A stretch of 42,591 nucleotides of DNA from an uncultured Oscillospiraceae bacterium. Its GTDB lineage: Bacteria > Bacillota > Clostridia > Oscillospirales > Oscillospiraceae. The translations under genes and the position numbers were made by a program. Numbering within the stretch: position 1 is the stretch's first letter; every line of letters begins with the position of its first letter. The notes beneath the pieces were generated by a model. The model was not told where the DNA came from, did not search any database, and saw only the letters and a program-made list of their open reading frames with translations. Positions 21,287 through 30,963 of this stretch are shown here, one piece after another. The stretch spans positions 1-42,591 of the forward strand of contig CAJUFJ010000028.1 in NCBI GenBank assembly GCA_910585815.1. Reading direction: 5' to 3'.

Positions 21287-22984
21287 ATGAAATTAGTATC
21301 TAATAGCCAGCGAATACTTTATGAGTTATTTGTCCAAGAGTATCAAGACAATATTACATATACAGATGAAAGCGAATTTTTTGAGCGATTTGTAGCGGAG
21401 CAAATAATGAAACCTTATGACTTAAGTGATGAAGAAATTGATAATGGCGTTATCGGCCGTGGGAATGATGGAGGATGCGATGCAGTTTATACGCTGTTGA
21501 ATGGCATTCTCGTGACTGAAGATATTGTAAATGACATATCAGCGAGTAAAGATGCAACCATAGATTTCGTGGTAGTTCAAGCCAAACGCGAAACAGCATT
21601 TGGTGAAGATGCAATTATGAAATGGAAAACTGTTTCTGAAAATCTGTTAGAGATTGGAGTCGATGATACTCATTTTGACGCTCGTTATAATGAAGATTTA
21701 CGTTCTGCGTTTTCACTGTTTAGGAATCTGTATGTAAAGTTATTGCGAAAAACTCCCAAATTAAATATACACTTTGTTTATTCTACATTTGCATCAGAGG
21801 TCCATCCCAATGTTGTTGCCCAAGCAAATGAACTAAAAGCGAAACTAATGCAAATGTACCCCAGTCCCAAAACATCTGTTTCTGTAAATTTTTGGGGAGC
21901 TGATGAAACCCTGCTGGCTGCACAGACTCAACCAGAGCAGAAGATACAGCTTTCTTTGACTGAACAACCTATAAATATTGGAAACCATCACGATTACATT
22001 ACACTGGTAAACCTTGGGAAATACTACAGATTTATAACTGACGAGCAAGGAAATCTCCGCAAATATATTTTTGAGGCTAATGTCAGGGACTATCAGGGTC
22101 ACAATGCGGTCAATCAGGATATTCAAACAACATTAGAGGCACCAGCTACTGAAGATTTTTGGTGGTTAAATAATGGCATAACCATATTAACGACAGAAGC
22201 TGTCCCTGTGACTACTAAAGAATTGGTTTTGACCGAGCCAGAAATCGTAAATGGATTACAGACATCTAATGAAATATTTAACTTTTTTACATTACATCCA
22301 GATAGAATTGAAATAGAATCAAGGAATATTCTTGTCCGTGTAATAGTGCCTGAGAGCGAAGAATCGAGAGACCGAATAATTCTAGCAACCAATAATCAGA
22401 CCAATATACCCAGGTCTTCTTTACGTGCAAATGATCCAATTCATCGTCAAATAGAACTTTTCTTTAAAGGGCGAGGCTTGTACTATGATCGTCGAAAAAA
22501 TTATTATAAGAACCAAGGAAAGAAAAGCTCTGAAATCATAAGTGTATCCTTTCTTGCACAATGCATGATTTCCCTCCTTCTTCAAAAACCAAATTATGCC
22601 CGAGCCCGCCCTTCTACAGTAATCGCACAGGACGAAACTTACCAAAAACTTTATGTCGACAATCAAGATTTGGACGTTTTCTATAATGCTGCTTTTTTAG
22701 GGAAAAAGATTGAACATTGCCTGAAAAAGTCAAATAAATTCACACAAGCCCCAAAAAATGATATTCAGTTTTATGTTTTGCTTCATGTTGTGACCAAGAA
22801 AGTTGGTAGAATAAACATCACTCCAAAAGACTTGAAAGAAATTGAGTTAACTTATTTTTCTGACAATATTATCGCAGAAGCCGCTACGCAGGTGTTTACT
22901 GAATATATCACACTTGGAGGCAATGGAAAAGTTGCTAAGGGATCAGAATTAATTGAAAAGATTAAAGCTTTGATTTCTTTCTGA
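21287..22984 (+). CDS. AIPR-family (abortive phage infection) protein
   Basis: 565 residues from the ATG at 21287 (GGAGGG site 10 bases upstream). The AIPR domain is clear: DFWWLNNGITIL with N295-N296-G-I-T, EIVNGLQTSNEI, VRVIVPESEESRDRIILATNNQTNI, LRANDPIHRQIELFFKGRGLYYDRRKNYY. The N-terminal part has GGCDAVYTLLNG (Asp65) followed by FVVVQAKRE (Gln98-x-Lys100), which resembles a PD-(D/E)XK nuclease core with Q-x-K; that is inference. AIPR proteins are linked to abortive phage resistance and often sit near restriction genes, but none is seen here. The DNA is AT-rich compared with the flanks, suggesting transfer. A terminator with an unusual upstream motif follows at 23037-23103. Confidence 0.9.
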   Translation: MKLVSNSQRILYELFVQEYQDNITYTDESEFFERFVAEQIMKPYDLSDEEIDNGVIGRGNDGGCDAVYTLLNGILVTEDIVNDISASKDATIDFVVVQAKRETAFGEDAIMKWKTVSENLLEIGVDDTHFDARYNEDLRSAFSLFRNLYVKLLRKTPKLNIHFVYSTFASEVHPNVVAQANELKAKLMQMYPSPKTSVSVNFWGADETLLAAQTQPEQKIQLSLTEQPINIGNHHDYITLVNLGKYYRFITDEQGNLRKYIFEANVRDYQGHNAVNQDIQTTLEAPATEDFWWLNNGITILTTEAVPVTTKELVLTEPEIVNGLQTSNEIFNFFTLHPDRIEIESRNILVRVIVPESEESRDRIILATNNQTNIPRSSLRANDPIHRQIELFFKGRGLYYDRRKNYYKNQGKKSSEIISVSFLAQCMISLLLQKPNYARARPSTVIAQDETYQKLYVDNQDLDVFYNAAFLGKKIEHCLKKSNKFTQAPKNDIQFYVLLHVVTKKVGRINITPKDLKEIELTYFSDNIIAEAATQVFTEYITLGGNGKVAKGSELIEKIKALISF

Positions 22985-23036
22985 ACTGACAGGCGTTTTT
23001 GGAGAAACCATTGTGGTACAACAGCTATGGGCCCAC

Positions 23037-23103
23037 ATCTTTTTTGGCAACACAATCCAAAGTGGACAAAACCTGCGTTTAACGATAGTTATACGCAGGT
23101 TTT
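23037..23103 (+). terminator. Motif ATCTTTTTTGGCAACACA plus terminator hairpin (copy 1)
   Basis: The motif at 23037-23054 is followed by the perfect stem AAAACCTGCGT / ACGCAGGTTTT (23068-23103) and a T-rich tail. Copies with the same order occur at 35888 and 37792. Confidence 0.8.
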
Positions 23104-23243
23104 GCTTTTCTTAGCAAAAATGCATTAAAATTGATAATAGAAACTGGCTATAATTACATGTCGCAAGTGTTAGCAAGCAGATTTAAGGAGATTAGCTCTC
23201 TCTTAAACCTGCTTTTATTTATGTTTAAGAAAGAGGGATCATT

Positions 23244-23594
23244 ATGAAACTTCCATATGGCTATGTTTTGGTTGGCGAGGGAATTGCCATCCATGAGGAA
23301 AGGGCAGACGTTGTTCGCAGCATATTTGAGTATTATCTTACAGGAGATAGCTTTGGGAAAATAGTTGATATGCTCTTTGCGAAGGGCATAGCTTCTCTGA
23401 CTGGAAACGCCAAATGGACCAGGGCGGCCGTTGATAAGTTTCTGGCCAATAAGAAATATATACCAATTGTTGGGATAGACGTATATATGGATGCTCAATT
23501 CGAAAGGGATTGCCGATGTAATGTGGATTATGACAAGGCTGGACATCCAAGAAAAGCGACCAGATATCGGTCCCCCTCCATGGAAATGGAATAA
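23244..23594 (+). CDS. Serine recombinase fragment (Recombinase domain only)
   Basis: 116 residues. The segment PYGYVLVGEGIAIHEERADVVRSIFEYYLTGDSFGKIVDMLFAKGI, followed by WTRAAVDKFLANKKYIPIVG, matches the central Recombinase domain of large serine recombinases. The N-terminal resolvase domain with the catalytic Ser is absent, as is the zinc and coiled-coil end. It starts with its own ATG and an AGAAAGAGGG site, so it may be expressed as a small DNA-binding protein, or it is a leftover of the integrase that brought the island. The stretch 23104-23243 before it holds a hairpin (AGCAG...CTGCT, about 23178-23216) but no gene. Confidence 0.68.
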   Translation: MKLPYGYVLVGEGIAIHEERADVVRSIFEYYLTGDSFGKIVDMLFAKGIASLTGNAKWTRAAVDKFLANKKYIPIVGIDVYMDAQFERDCRCNVDYDKAGHPRKATRYRSPSMEME

Positions 23595-23650
23595 AGCTGT
23601 ACAAATCCTGTTCTTTTTGATATACTTGTTAAAAAAGGGAAAATAGGATC

Positions 23651-24280
23651 ATGACAGAGAAAGAAATCGGCGAACTCTACGCACGCTTGGCGTTTCAGTA
23701 CGAGTTCTCGATAGATTCGCTTTTAGCGAGATGGATCATAGATATAGACCTTGCTACTACATCGAGAGAAAAGTTTTATGATTCGCTGAATGAGGAAAAG
23801 CTGCGGACATCTAAAAAGATCAGGGACTACCATAAAACTATGCGTCTATACATTAGGCTGATGACTTGCAAAGATATGGTGTCATTAACCGAGTTGGCAA
23901 GGCGGCATTCTGAAAAATCCCCTGGATATGTTATCCAAAGTTGGATGCGCAGCCGTAATACATTAGAATTCCTCCACCAATGGGAAAATGACATGAACGA
24001 GGAATTTGATGATAGGGTCTGTGTGGAGCTGATTTATCAAGGACATACAACATCGCTTACTATTACGCCATCGTTGTGGATTCGAAAGACTCACGCTATT
24101 GGGATGCGTGTAAAACAGGGCAAGGGTGGAGACGTAAGTGCTTACCCTGAAATTGCAGCAGGCCTCCATTTATGGTTAGATCCAATAGGCGAGATTAGCG
24201 ATTATTTAGAAAACATTTTTAGTTCCGCCGTAGTTGACATTATATGCTGTGCAAATATAATCAAAGACATTGAAACTTGA
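23651..24280 (+). CDS. KilA-N domain protein
   Basis: 209 residues. From about residue 75 the KilA-N pattern is plain: MVSLTELARRHSEKSPGYVIQSWMRSRNTLEFLHQWENDMNEEFD, then SLTITPSLWIRKTHAIGMRVKQGKGGDVSAYPEIAAGLHLWLDP. KilA-N is a DNA-binding domain of phage and viral regulators and is often fused to other effector domains. The first 70 residues are helical and of unknown function. The gene follows the recombinase fragment at 56 bases. The promoter of the next operon lies over its stop codon. Phage or conflict-related regulation is likely; the target is unknown. Confidence 0.78.
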   Translation: MTEKEIGELYARLAFQYEFSIDSLLARWIIDIDLATTSREKFYDSLNEEKLRTSKKIRDYHKTMRLYIRLMTCKDMVSLTELARRHSEKSPGYVIQSWMRSRNTLEFLHQWENDMNEEFDDRVCVELIYQGHTTSLTITPSLWIRKTHAIGMRVKQGKGGDVSAYPEIAAGLHLWLDPIGEISDYLENIFSSAVVDIICCANIIKDIET

Positions 24281-24340
24281 CTTATTATGTGATATAATAA
24301 AAATAGGTAGTTATAGTGGCATCTGGCGAAATACTACCTA
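24270..24340 (+). promoter_or_regulatory. Promoter and structured leader of the giant-protein operon
   Basis: TTGAAA (24270-24275), a 17-bp spacer and TGATATAAT (TATAAT at 24293-24298) form a strong extended promoter overlapping the end of the KilA-N gene. In the leader TAGGTAGT (24304-24311) and ACTACCTA (24333-24340) form an inverted repeat, as an operator or RNA hairpin. A further 95 bases with no gene lead to the GTG start at 24436. Confidence 0.75.
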
Positions 24341-24435
24341 ATATGGATTCTGCGAGCCGCCCGATGGATATATTAGGGTCACTTGGAAAATTGTTATGTA
24401 TACTGACATATTAACGCATACAAGGAAGTGGAAGT

Positions 24436-27400
24436 GTGGACAAACCAGTTGTAATTCGGTTCCGAATCAGCAGCCTGCTTGAGGATTACACAAAAATCGG
24501 AAATTTTTTGAGGAAATATGAAACACGTACAGTCTACACGGAGGATGAACTCGTCCACGTCTCCCGTGCACAGGTGAATCGCGCACAGCGGGCGGAAGAC
24601 TTTTTGGAAGCCAATTACAAGGACATTAAGGTTGCACAGGCCGCTAACCTCCATGAACTTTTGCAGAAGTATTCGATTTGTTTTTATATTGAAATCGACG
24701 GTGCAAAGGTTGACCCTTTCAACCTGACGAACTTCCAATACCTTTACCTGCTGTTTGCGCAGTTCCCGGCCATCAATATATCCTGCGCTGTCATCGACCT
24801 CAGCGGAACCATGAGCCTGTACCACCGGCTGTCGCACTATTTTGCACTACTTAACACGGATCCCTCCTACTGTCCCGACGGGATACGGGGCGGGCGTTTT
24901 TATGACCATATGTGGTTTTATGATGGGAATCATCCAAGGCGTCTGCAAATAAACAAGATTGGCGGCCTCCAAGCCTTTCTGCCGCTGATTCCGGTCTGCG
25001 CGAAAAGCAGTGGCAAGCTATTTACGCCTGTGGGGCAGGTGCTGTCTGAACAGGATTTCAAAGATATCGCAACGGTAGGGTGGCAGATGCAAAAGAAAGA
25101 TATGTTCAATTTGCTTGACGGCTGCAAAGCGCTTTTGTCCAAACTCTATGATAGGTTCCCTTGCCTTGTGGAGCACAAGTTTTCGGGGCAGGTTCTGGCA
25201 AAGCTGGATCTGCTGGCATTTTTTATTTTCTGCTATTCAGCCGTGGATATGTCCCTGAAGCAGGCTGCTGGCCCCGAAGGGAAGCCGGCCCTCCTGGAAA
25301 TGGAGAAGCGCTTACGCGGATATGCTGGGCGGCTGGCGGCCTATAGCATCGGCCTACGGCAGGTTGTGGAGAACATCGTTCACTATGCCCAAGGAGGCGT
25401 CGGTGCACTGTCTTTGCGGCGTTATGAACCGGAAAACTTCAAGTTATTTTTAGAGAGCAGAGGAATCCGGCAATTCCCCGCCCAAGACTGTACATACCTT
25501 GTATTCGAGATTGCGGACTATTCCCCGCTGGAGGGTACCGGGAACCTTGCCGAGACGTTCAAGCGAGGGCTTCCCGAGGACGTGTGCGGGATGTTTCAGG
25601 CCATCACCCCGGCCGACTTTTTTATGACCGGGCCCGACGGCGCGGGCGGCCGGCAGAAGCAAGGGCTGGAGGAGGCTTGGCACAACTACCGCTCGTCCGG
25701 CGAAAACCTCACAAAGCATTTCGGCCTGTATATCTTCCAGCAGATCATCAGAGACTCCAACGGTCTCTTTTTCATGGAGAGCCATTCGACGCATACGGAG
25801 GGATCGGGGGAGCGCTATACCAGCCTTCGCGGCGGGGACGATCCCGGCCCCCGGCCCGTGCTACCCGGGACCGCGTATACGGTGTGCTTCCCCCTCACCA
25901 CCCTGGAGCCGGTGCAGGACAGCGGCATCGACAAGAGGAATTTCAACGATTACTCGCTGGTGTACCTTGAGCATCGAGCGAAGGAACTGTCTATACCGCT
26001 TGCCGGACAGTACGGCTCGCCGGCCGAGAAAAGCCGACTTATCAGCACCGCCGCCAGGCGGCTTCAGGCCGCGCTCACGGCGGAAATGCAGAGCAACGAG
26101 AAAAAGGTGTTTCAATTCAATATGGAGGAGATGCGCGAGGCGGTCTTTGGAGAGCTCTGGTGCAAAGCCCTACTGGTAGCGCTGTTCTCGCTGCGGGCCG
26201 AGCCGCGCCTTTTTGCGTTCTATAACTGCTCCCAACAGTTCATGGATCAGTTCAAAGAGGACATGGGCGCCTTTTTCCGCGGGACGGAGGGCTGCAATCC
26301 CCTGAACGGCAATCCGGTACAGATCTCCCTGTTCCTGAAAAACGAGATCGACGGCTTGATCTTTTTCCCCGCGAGCCGGGAGGATACCTGGTACGCCAAC
26401 GAACAGCTGTGCAGGTCCAGGGGGATCCCTAACCAGCTGGCGTGGCTGAACCGGCCCGGGACACAGCCCAAGGAGGAGCTAGGGATTGCGCCTCTGGAGG
26501 TCATTTGTGAGCCGGAGGAGGACGGCCTGACCCTGTTTGAGCTGTACACCAAGAGAAAGCTGGAAAACAGCATCCAGGGACAGGAGCTTGGGTGTAAGAT
26601 TGAGCACACCCATATGCGGCTGGGGTCGGCTGTGCACATCTGCACGTTTTATGAGGCCGAGCTGCTGTTCTCCAACTCCCTGTTTTATTCTAGATTCGCA
26701 TTCCTCCTGCTGAGGGAGCTGCGGCCAAAACTGCAGCAGCTCCCCCCAGCAGTGGAGCGGCTGGTCTTGTACGGGTATTCCTCCTATTCGGAGCTGCTCC
26801 TGGTGGAGCTGCAGCTACAGCTTCGCCACTGGGCGCAACAGAACAAGCGGGCCCTACAGGTGGAATACCTCATTTTGGAACGGGAAGCGGAACAGCGGGG
26901 GTTCAACCACACCGACCGTATCCGCTCTAGCTCCGGAATCTCCACGGAGGAGCTGAGCCGGCTGCCGGGAACAAGGTACATCCTGATAGTTCCAATAAAT
27001 TCCACTTTAAAGACCCATAACAAAATGTGTTTCCTTCTCGAACGCAATAAGATCCGCCTGTGCGGAGATGAAAAAGAACCGGGCTGCAACTTGATTGGAA
27101 ACTTCGGCCTCATCACGGTGGGCCCGCCTGGGTCTGAGTCGAAATACTGGAAACGAGACCCGGAGCGCAGAACGATTACGCCTAAGGTGAAGACGCTACC
27201 TGTGTCCACCTATTTCATATTCCTGCCGGTGCAGTATCACGAAGCGGATACCTGTGAATACTGCTTTCCGCAAAACCCCCTGGCGGAAACGCCGCTGATT
27301 GAGGTCAACGCGGCCTCGACCATTCCGAATCAGAGCTTTTCACTGAACGAGGGCCCGGAAGCGGGCCGACCCTACCTGAGCTGGCCCGACATAAAGAAGG

Positions 27401-30400
27401 AACAGGACAAGCTGGAATGCCTCCGCCCGGTCCTCGCATACGGGCACATAGGCCGTGGGGAAAATCATTTCCTTTATTACCTGGAATTGGAAAAGCTGTT
27501 GATCCAGGAGCAGGAAGCCGTCAAACAAAAGCTCCGGGAGTTCCGGAATTCGCACCCCGGCGAATGGGACGACTACAACATCATCTTCTGCCCTCTCCAT
27601 TTCAGCAACGCCGGCTTTGTGGAGCTGATCAACAACGAGGTGTTCTCAGGTTCGGCCCTGGTCATCCGCGTGGATGTCGACAAGGAATTCCGGGCGAACG
27701 CACAGGCCAAGTTCTCCTACCTGAAAATGTTGGTCGATAACCTGAGCCGTACCGGGAGGGACACGACCATTCGGGTGCACTATGTGGACGACAACATCCT
27801 GAGCGGGCGGACTTTCCATCGCTCGAAAAGCCTGATGACGTCGCTGCTCCAGGCACCGGAGGCGGGAGGGCCGCACAAGGTATCGGTACGTATATTTGAC
27901 ACTCTGTTTCTTCTGCTCAACCGCAATTCGACAAGCTCGCTGCAGTCCTATTACACGTATTATCCCAATAAGTCTAGGACAAAATATTTCTGTTTTCTGG
28001 ACCTGAGAATCTCGTCCCTCCGAACCCACGGGGATTCCTGCGTCCTGTGCAACCTCCACCGGGAAGCGGATCGGATGCGGAAAATGTCCTCTACAAAATT
28101 ACTTTATGACAAGTGGGGGGATAAGAGGAGACGGTTCCGCCTGAGGTCGCTGGAAGAGCATAAGGCCAACACCGGGGGAGACCAGGCCGGGCCACACGGC
28201 TTCTTCCGTATGGCCGCCACGCATACGGCCGGGATTGCGCTCTCAGGCGCCGCGCTCTATGACAAGCGCACCGCGTTCCTACGCATGGCCAGCCTTATGC
28301 TGAAGGACCTGGAGGAGCGACCGGGGGATGAGGAGGAGCGGCGGGAGTTCTTCTTCTCCTACCTTAAAGTGATCTCAAGGCCGTTTCTCATCTTCCATAA
28401 AACAGTCAAGGAAGCGGTGTTGGATATGCTCCTGGTGCTCATGGAGCGCTGCCTGGGACGCGGGATGGAGGAGATTAAGGACTCCTTGAGCGGGCTGGAG
28501 GACAAACAATACCTGTGCGAGGAGCCGGTTTACGGAACACTGAGTTCCCTGGCCGAACACGCCGGCCAGATTGTGAGGGGTCGTGAAGCGGATTACCTCA
28601 AGATATTGATAAGTCAGCTCACAGAGCTGAAAAGCAACTATACCTTGCGTATGGAAAAGATGGACGCGATCCTGGACAAGGTCCACACGCTTACCAACGG
28701 GGACGAGGCCGAGGAGCTGGAATTTTATGCTTTCTATCTCATGCAGATCAAGCGCCTGACCAGCATCAGCTCAGACACCAGCAAGAGCCTGTGGCTGACG
28801 CGGGAGATTTATCGGGTGTATGGGGCGGATAAGGGCCGGACGATACCCCAACTGGTGGAGCTGGTGATCCTGGAGAATACGCGGGTTCTGTTTGACGCGG
28901 CGTCCAAGCTGGCAGACAGCCTGCCCCCGGGCCGGGACGGCAGCCCGGACGCAGAGAAGCAGATAGGAGAATTCCTGGAAACCCTATATAACGCCCGGCT
29001 GGATGAACTGAAATCTGTCCTGTCCGTGCCGCAGGGGACAGCGTCCCCCGATGACGAGCAGTACTATGAGCACCTGGCGGAACGGTACGATGTGGAGTAT
29101 GACGGCGGGAATGGCGGCGGACAGGAGGGCCGGATCTGGAGGGAACGGATCAATCCGTTCGTCGCGAAAGCCCAGACGCACATAAGAAGCGCCGGCAAGC
29201 CCCCCCCGGCAGATATGGTCCCTTTCTCCAACCTGCTGGAGGGGGCCTCCCGGGATGACACATACCTGTATGAGAACCTGAAGGGCCTGATGGACATCTT
29301 GGGCTATATGGATAAGGATCGGCTCACGCAGGAAGGAACCCGGCTATTGCTGGCGCTGAGGGCTCTCCGCCTCCACCTGCGGCTCTGCTTTCCGGAAACA
29401 GAGCCAAACAAGCCCCTGAAAATGCCGGTGCTTGAGATATACAGCCGTTTGACCGCCCTCCTGCGCTATCTACTGGATGCGGACAAGCTGTGCATCGTGA
29501 CGGAGCTGCCAGCGAAATACAACATTTGGAAAGCGACGCTCGCCAAGACCTTCAACCAGCTTGTCGAAGAAAACGAATGCGATGTCCGGCTTTTGGACTG
29601 CACAGATGACAAGGATTACACGGAATACCTGACCCTGGCCGACGGCCGGCTGAACGACGGCGGGGACAAAGAGACCTCCGGCATTAGTTACCAGGTGGAG
29701 GACGGGATCATCAAAGCGCTGTGCGCCTATAAAGAGCTTGCGCCGGGGAAAAAGAAGCTGGGTTACCTACTGCGGGAGACAGGCCAGAAAACACAGTTCG
29801 TCCTTGCCTTGGGCGGGTTTGAGGGGAAAGGCATCTATTTGTATGCCAGTTTTTACCAGCCAGATCGAATCAGGCTACTGCACCGCATAAGCTGCGGGCT
29901 GCTGTTTTTCCCCGAGCTCGTCGGAATGGTGTTCGACGAAAAGGAAAACCGACTTTTGCAGGAGCTTGTTCAGGAGCGTTACGACCTGTCCATCCAGCAG
30001 CGGGCAAAGGCCCACTCCCATACCCGAGATCAGGAGCTGGTCATTTATTATCAGTCTGCGTTTGCCGGGTCTACCCCGGATCGGCGTGCCAATCAGCCAG
30101 GGACGCCCCAGGGGCGCAGCGACAGCGACGTGCTATGCCTGGTATCCGATTTGATTATCAGCGACATCTACCGCAGCAGCCTGTCAGAGGATTTCTACCT
30201 GCCGGGGCGGGGAACGGGCCCCACACCTTTGACTCTGAGAAAAGCGCTAAAGGGAATCTGGTCAAAGGACGAGAGCTGCATGACACTGTGGATGAGAGAG
30301 CCCTTGGATCCTTCACATGATTCGGAGCGGTACGCATATGTTGAACTGAGGCTTCACTTCCCGCCGGACAGCTATGTAATCGAGAAGGTATTTGGAACCA

Positions 30401-30963
30401 GCGACGGCCTGTACAGTATAAGTAGTGAGGACCGGATCCGATATCTTTCCGGCCCCATCGGTTCCGTACGTGTCCCGCTGTTCCTGCTTGCGCTGTCGCG
30501 CAACGCGGTAAAGGATGGGATGCGCCAAGAGCAGGCGGTGGACGTTTACTTCGTGAAGACAGCAGCCCACGACCTACGCATTGCCAATAAGGTCTCCCGT
30601 ACGCAGGTAGACAACCCGGAGCTGGTGCGGAAAAAATATTTAGATAAGCCTCCGGCTAACGTGACGGACGGCATTTCCCTGTGGAGCGTCTCACGCTATA
30701 TCCAGGCGATTGTCGCAGACTATCTGGACAGCCGCCTGAACAAGCTCAGGAATATATTCCGTGAGGGCGGGGACTTCAATGAGGGGGCGGAGCAGTTCGT
30801 GCGGCTGTACCGGCGGCTGACCTCACGGGAGTTTTCTCTCCAAATAAGGTTCACACCCGTTTGTGGCGAACAGGAGACGGCCGATGAGGTGTTTTTCTGC
30901 GTTGATCTGCCATTGCTGGAGGAAAAATATGACTCAATAGAAAGGGAGGAAACGGGCTCATGA
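24436..30963 (+). CDS. Giant multidomain protein: two GHKL-type ATPase regions around a phosphoribosyltransferase-like core
   Basis: 2175 residues from a GTG with an AAGGAAG site 7 bases upstream. Residues about 300-490 look like a GHKL ATPase: RQVVENIVHYA (Glu312, Asn313), FEIADYSPLEGTG (Asp361), KHFGLYIFQQII (Gly430), GTAYTVCFPL. Residues about 720-1210 look like phosphoribosyltransferase folds: HTHMRLGSAVH, IVPINSTLKTHNK (851-), a CxxC at 940-943, HYVDDNILSGRTF (PRPP-type loop, Asp1118-Asp1119 to Thr1126) and a second CxxC at 1202-1205. The helical middle is unassigned. Near the end AKAHSHTRD (His1860/His1862) could be a phospho-acceptor helix, followed by a second GHKL-like module: LALSRNAVKDG (Asn2023), DGISLWSVSRYI (Gly2079), FFCVDLPLL. 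It overlaps the receiver-like gene by four bases. No signal peptide or clear membrane helix is seen. Domain calls are from motifs; the function is unknown, with an immune sensor-kinase role inferred. Confidence 0.72.
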   Translation: MDKPVVIRFRISSLLEDYTKIGNFLRKYETRTVYTEDELVHVSRAQVNRAQRAEDFLEANYKDIKVAQAANLHELLQKYSICFYIEIDGAKVDPFNLTNFQYLYLLFAQFPAINISCAVIDLSGTMSLYHRLSHYFALLNTDPSYCPDGIRGGRFYDHMWFYDGNHPRRLQINKIGGLQAFLPLIPVCAKSSGKLFTPVGQVLSEQDFKDIATVGWQMQKKDMFNLLDGCKALLSKLYDRFPCLVEHKFSGQVLAKLDLLAFFIFCYSAVDMSLKQAAGPEGKPALLEMEKRLRGYAGRLAAYSIGLRQVVENIVHYAQGGVGALSLRRYEPENFKLFLESRGIRQFPAQDCTYLVFEIADYSPLEGTGNLAETFKRGLPEDVCGMFQAITPADFFMTGPDGAGGRQKQGLEEAWHNYRSSGENLTKHFGLYIFQQIIRDSNGLFFMESHSTHTEGSGERYTSLRGGDDPGPRPVLPGTAYTVCFPLTTLEPVQDSGIDKRNFNDYSLVYLEHRAKELSIPLAGQYGSPAEKSRLISTAARRLQAALTAEMQSNEKKVFQFNMEEMREAVFGELWCKALLVALFSLRAEPRLFAFYNCSQQFMDQFKEDMGAFFRGTEGCNPLNGNPVQISLFLKNEIDGLIFFPASREDTWYANEQLCRSRGIPNQLAWLNRPGTQPKEELGIAPLEVICEPEEDGLTLFELYTKRKLENSIQGQELGCKIEHTHMRLGSAVHICTFYEAELLFSNSLFYSRFAFLLLRELRPKLQQLPPAVERLVLYGYSSYSELLLVELQLQLRHWAQQNKRALQVEYLILEREAEQRGFNHTDRIRSSSGISTEELSRLPGTRYILIVPINSTLKTHNKMCFLLERNKIRLCGDEKEPGCNLIGNFGLITVGPPGSESKYWKRDPERRTITPKVKTLPVSTYFIFLPVQYHEADTCEYCFPQNPLAETPLIEVNAASTIPNQSFSLNEGPEAGRPYLSWPDIKKEQDKLECLRPVLAYGHIGRGENHFLYYLELEKLLIQEQEAVKQKLREFRNSHPGEWDDYNIIFCPLHFSNAGFVELINNEVFSGSALVIRVDVDKEFRANAQAKFSYLKMLVDNLSRTGRDTTIRVHYVDDNILSGRTFHRSKSLMTSLLQAPEAGGPHKVSVRIFDTLFLLLNRNSTSSLQSYYTYYPNKSRTKYFCFLDLRISSLRTHGDSCVLCNLHREADRMRKMSSTKLLYDKWGDKRRRFRLRSLEEHKANTGGDQAGPHGFFRMAATHTAGIALSGAALYDKRTAFLRMASLMLKDLEERPGDEEERREFFFSYLKVISRPFLIFHKTVKEAVLDMLLVLMERCLGRGMEEIKDSLSGLEDKQYLCEEPVYGTLSSLAEHAGQIVRGREADYLKILISQLTELKSNYTLRMEKMDAILDKVHTLTNGDEAEELEFYAFYLMQIKRLTSISSDTSKSLWLTREIYRVYGADKGRTIPQLVELVILENTRVLFDAASKLADSLPPGRDGSPDAEKQIGEFLETLYNARLDELKSVLSVPQGTASPDDEQYYEHLAERYDVEYDGGNGGGQEGRIWRERINPFVAKAQTHIRSAGKPPPADMVPFSNLLEGASRDDTYLYENLKGLMDILGYMDKDRLTQEGTRLLLALRALRLHLRLCFPETEPNKPLKMPVLEIYSRLTALLRYLLDADKLCIVTELPAKYNIWKATLAKTFNQLVEENECDVRLLDCTDDKDYTEYLTLADGRLNDGGDKETSGISYQVEDGIIKALCAYKELAPGKKKLGYLLRETGQKTQFVLALGGFEGKGIYLYASFYQPDRIRLLHRISCGLLFFPELVGMVFDEKENRLLQELVQERYDLSIQQRAKAHSHTRDQELVIYYQSAFAGSTPDRRANQPGTPQGRSDSDVLCLVSDLIISDIYRSSLSEDFYLPGRGTGPTPLTLRKALKGIWSKDESCMTLWMREPLDPSHDSERYAYVELRLHFPPDSYVIEKVFGTSDGLYSISSEDRIRYLSGPIGSVRVPLFLLALSRNAVKDGMRQEQAVDVYFVKTAAHDLRIANKVSRTQVDNPELVRKKYLDKPPANVTDGISLWSVSRYIQAIVADYLDSRLNKLRNIFREGGDFNEGAEQFVRLYRRLTSREFSLQIRFTPVCGEQETADEVFFCVDLPLLEEKYDSIEREETGS

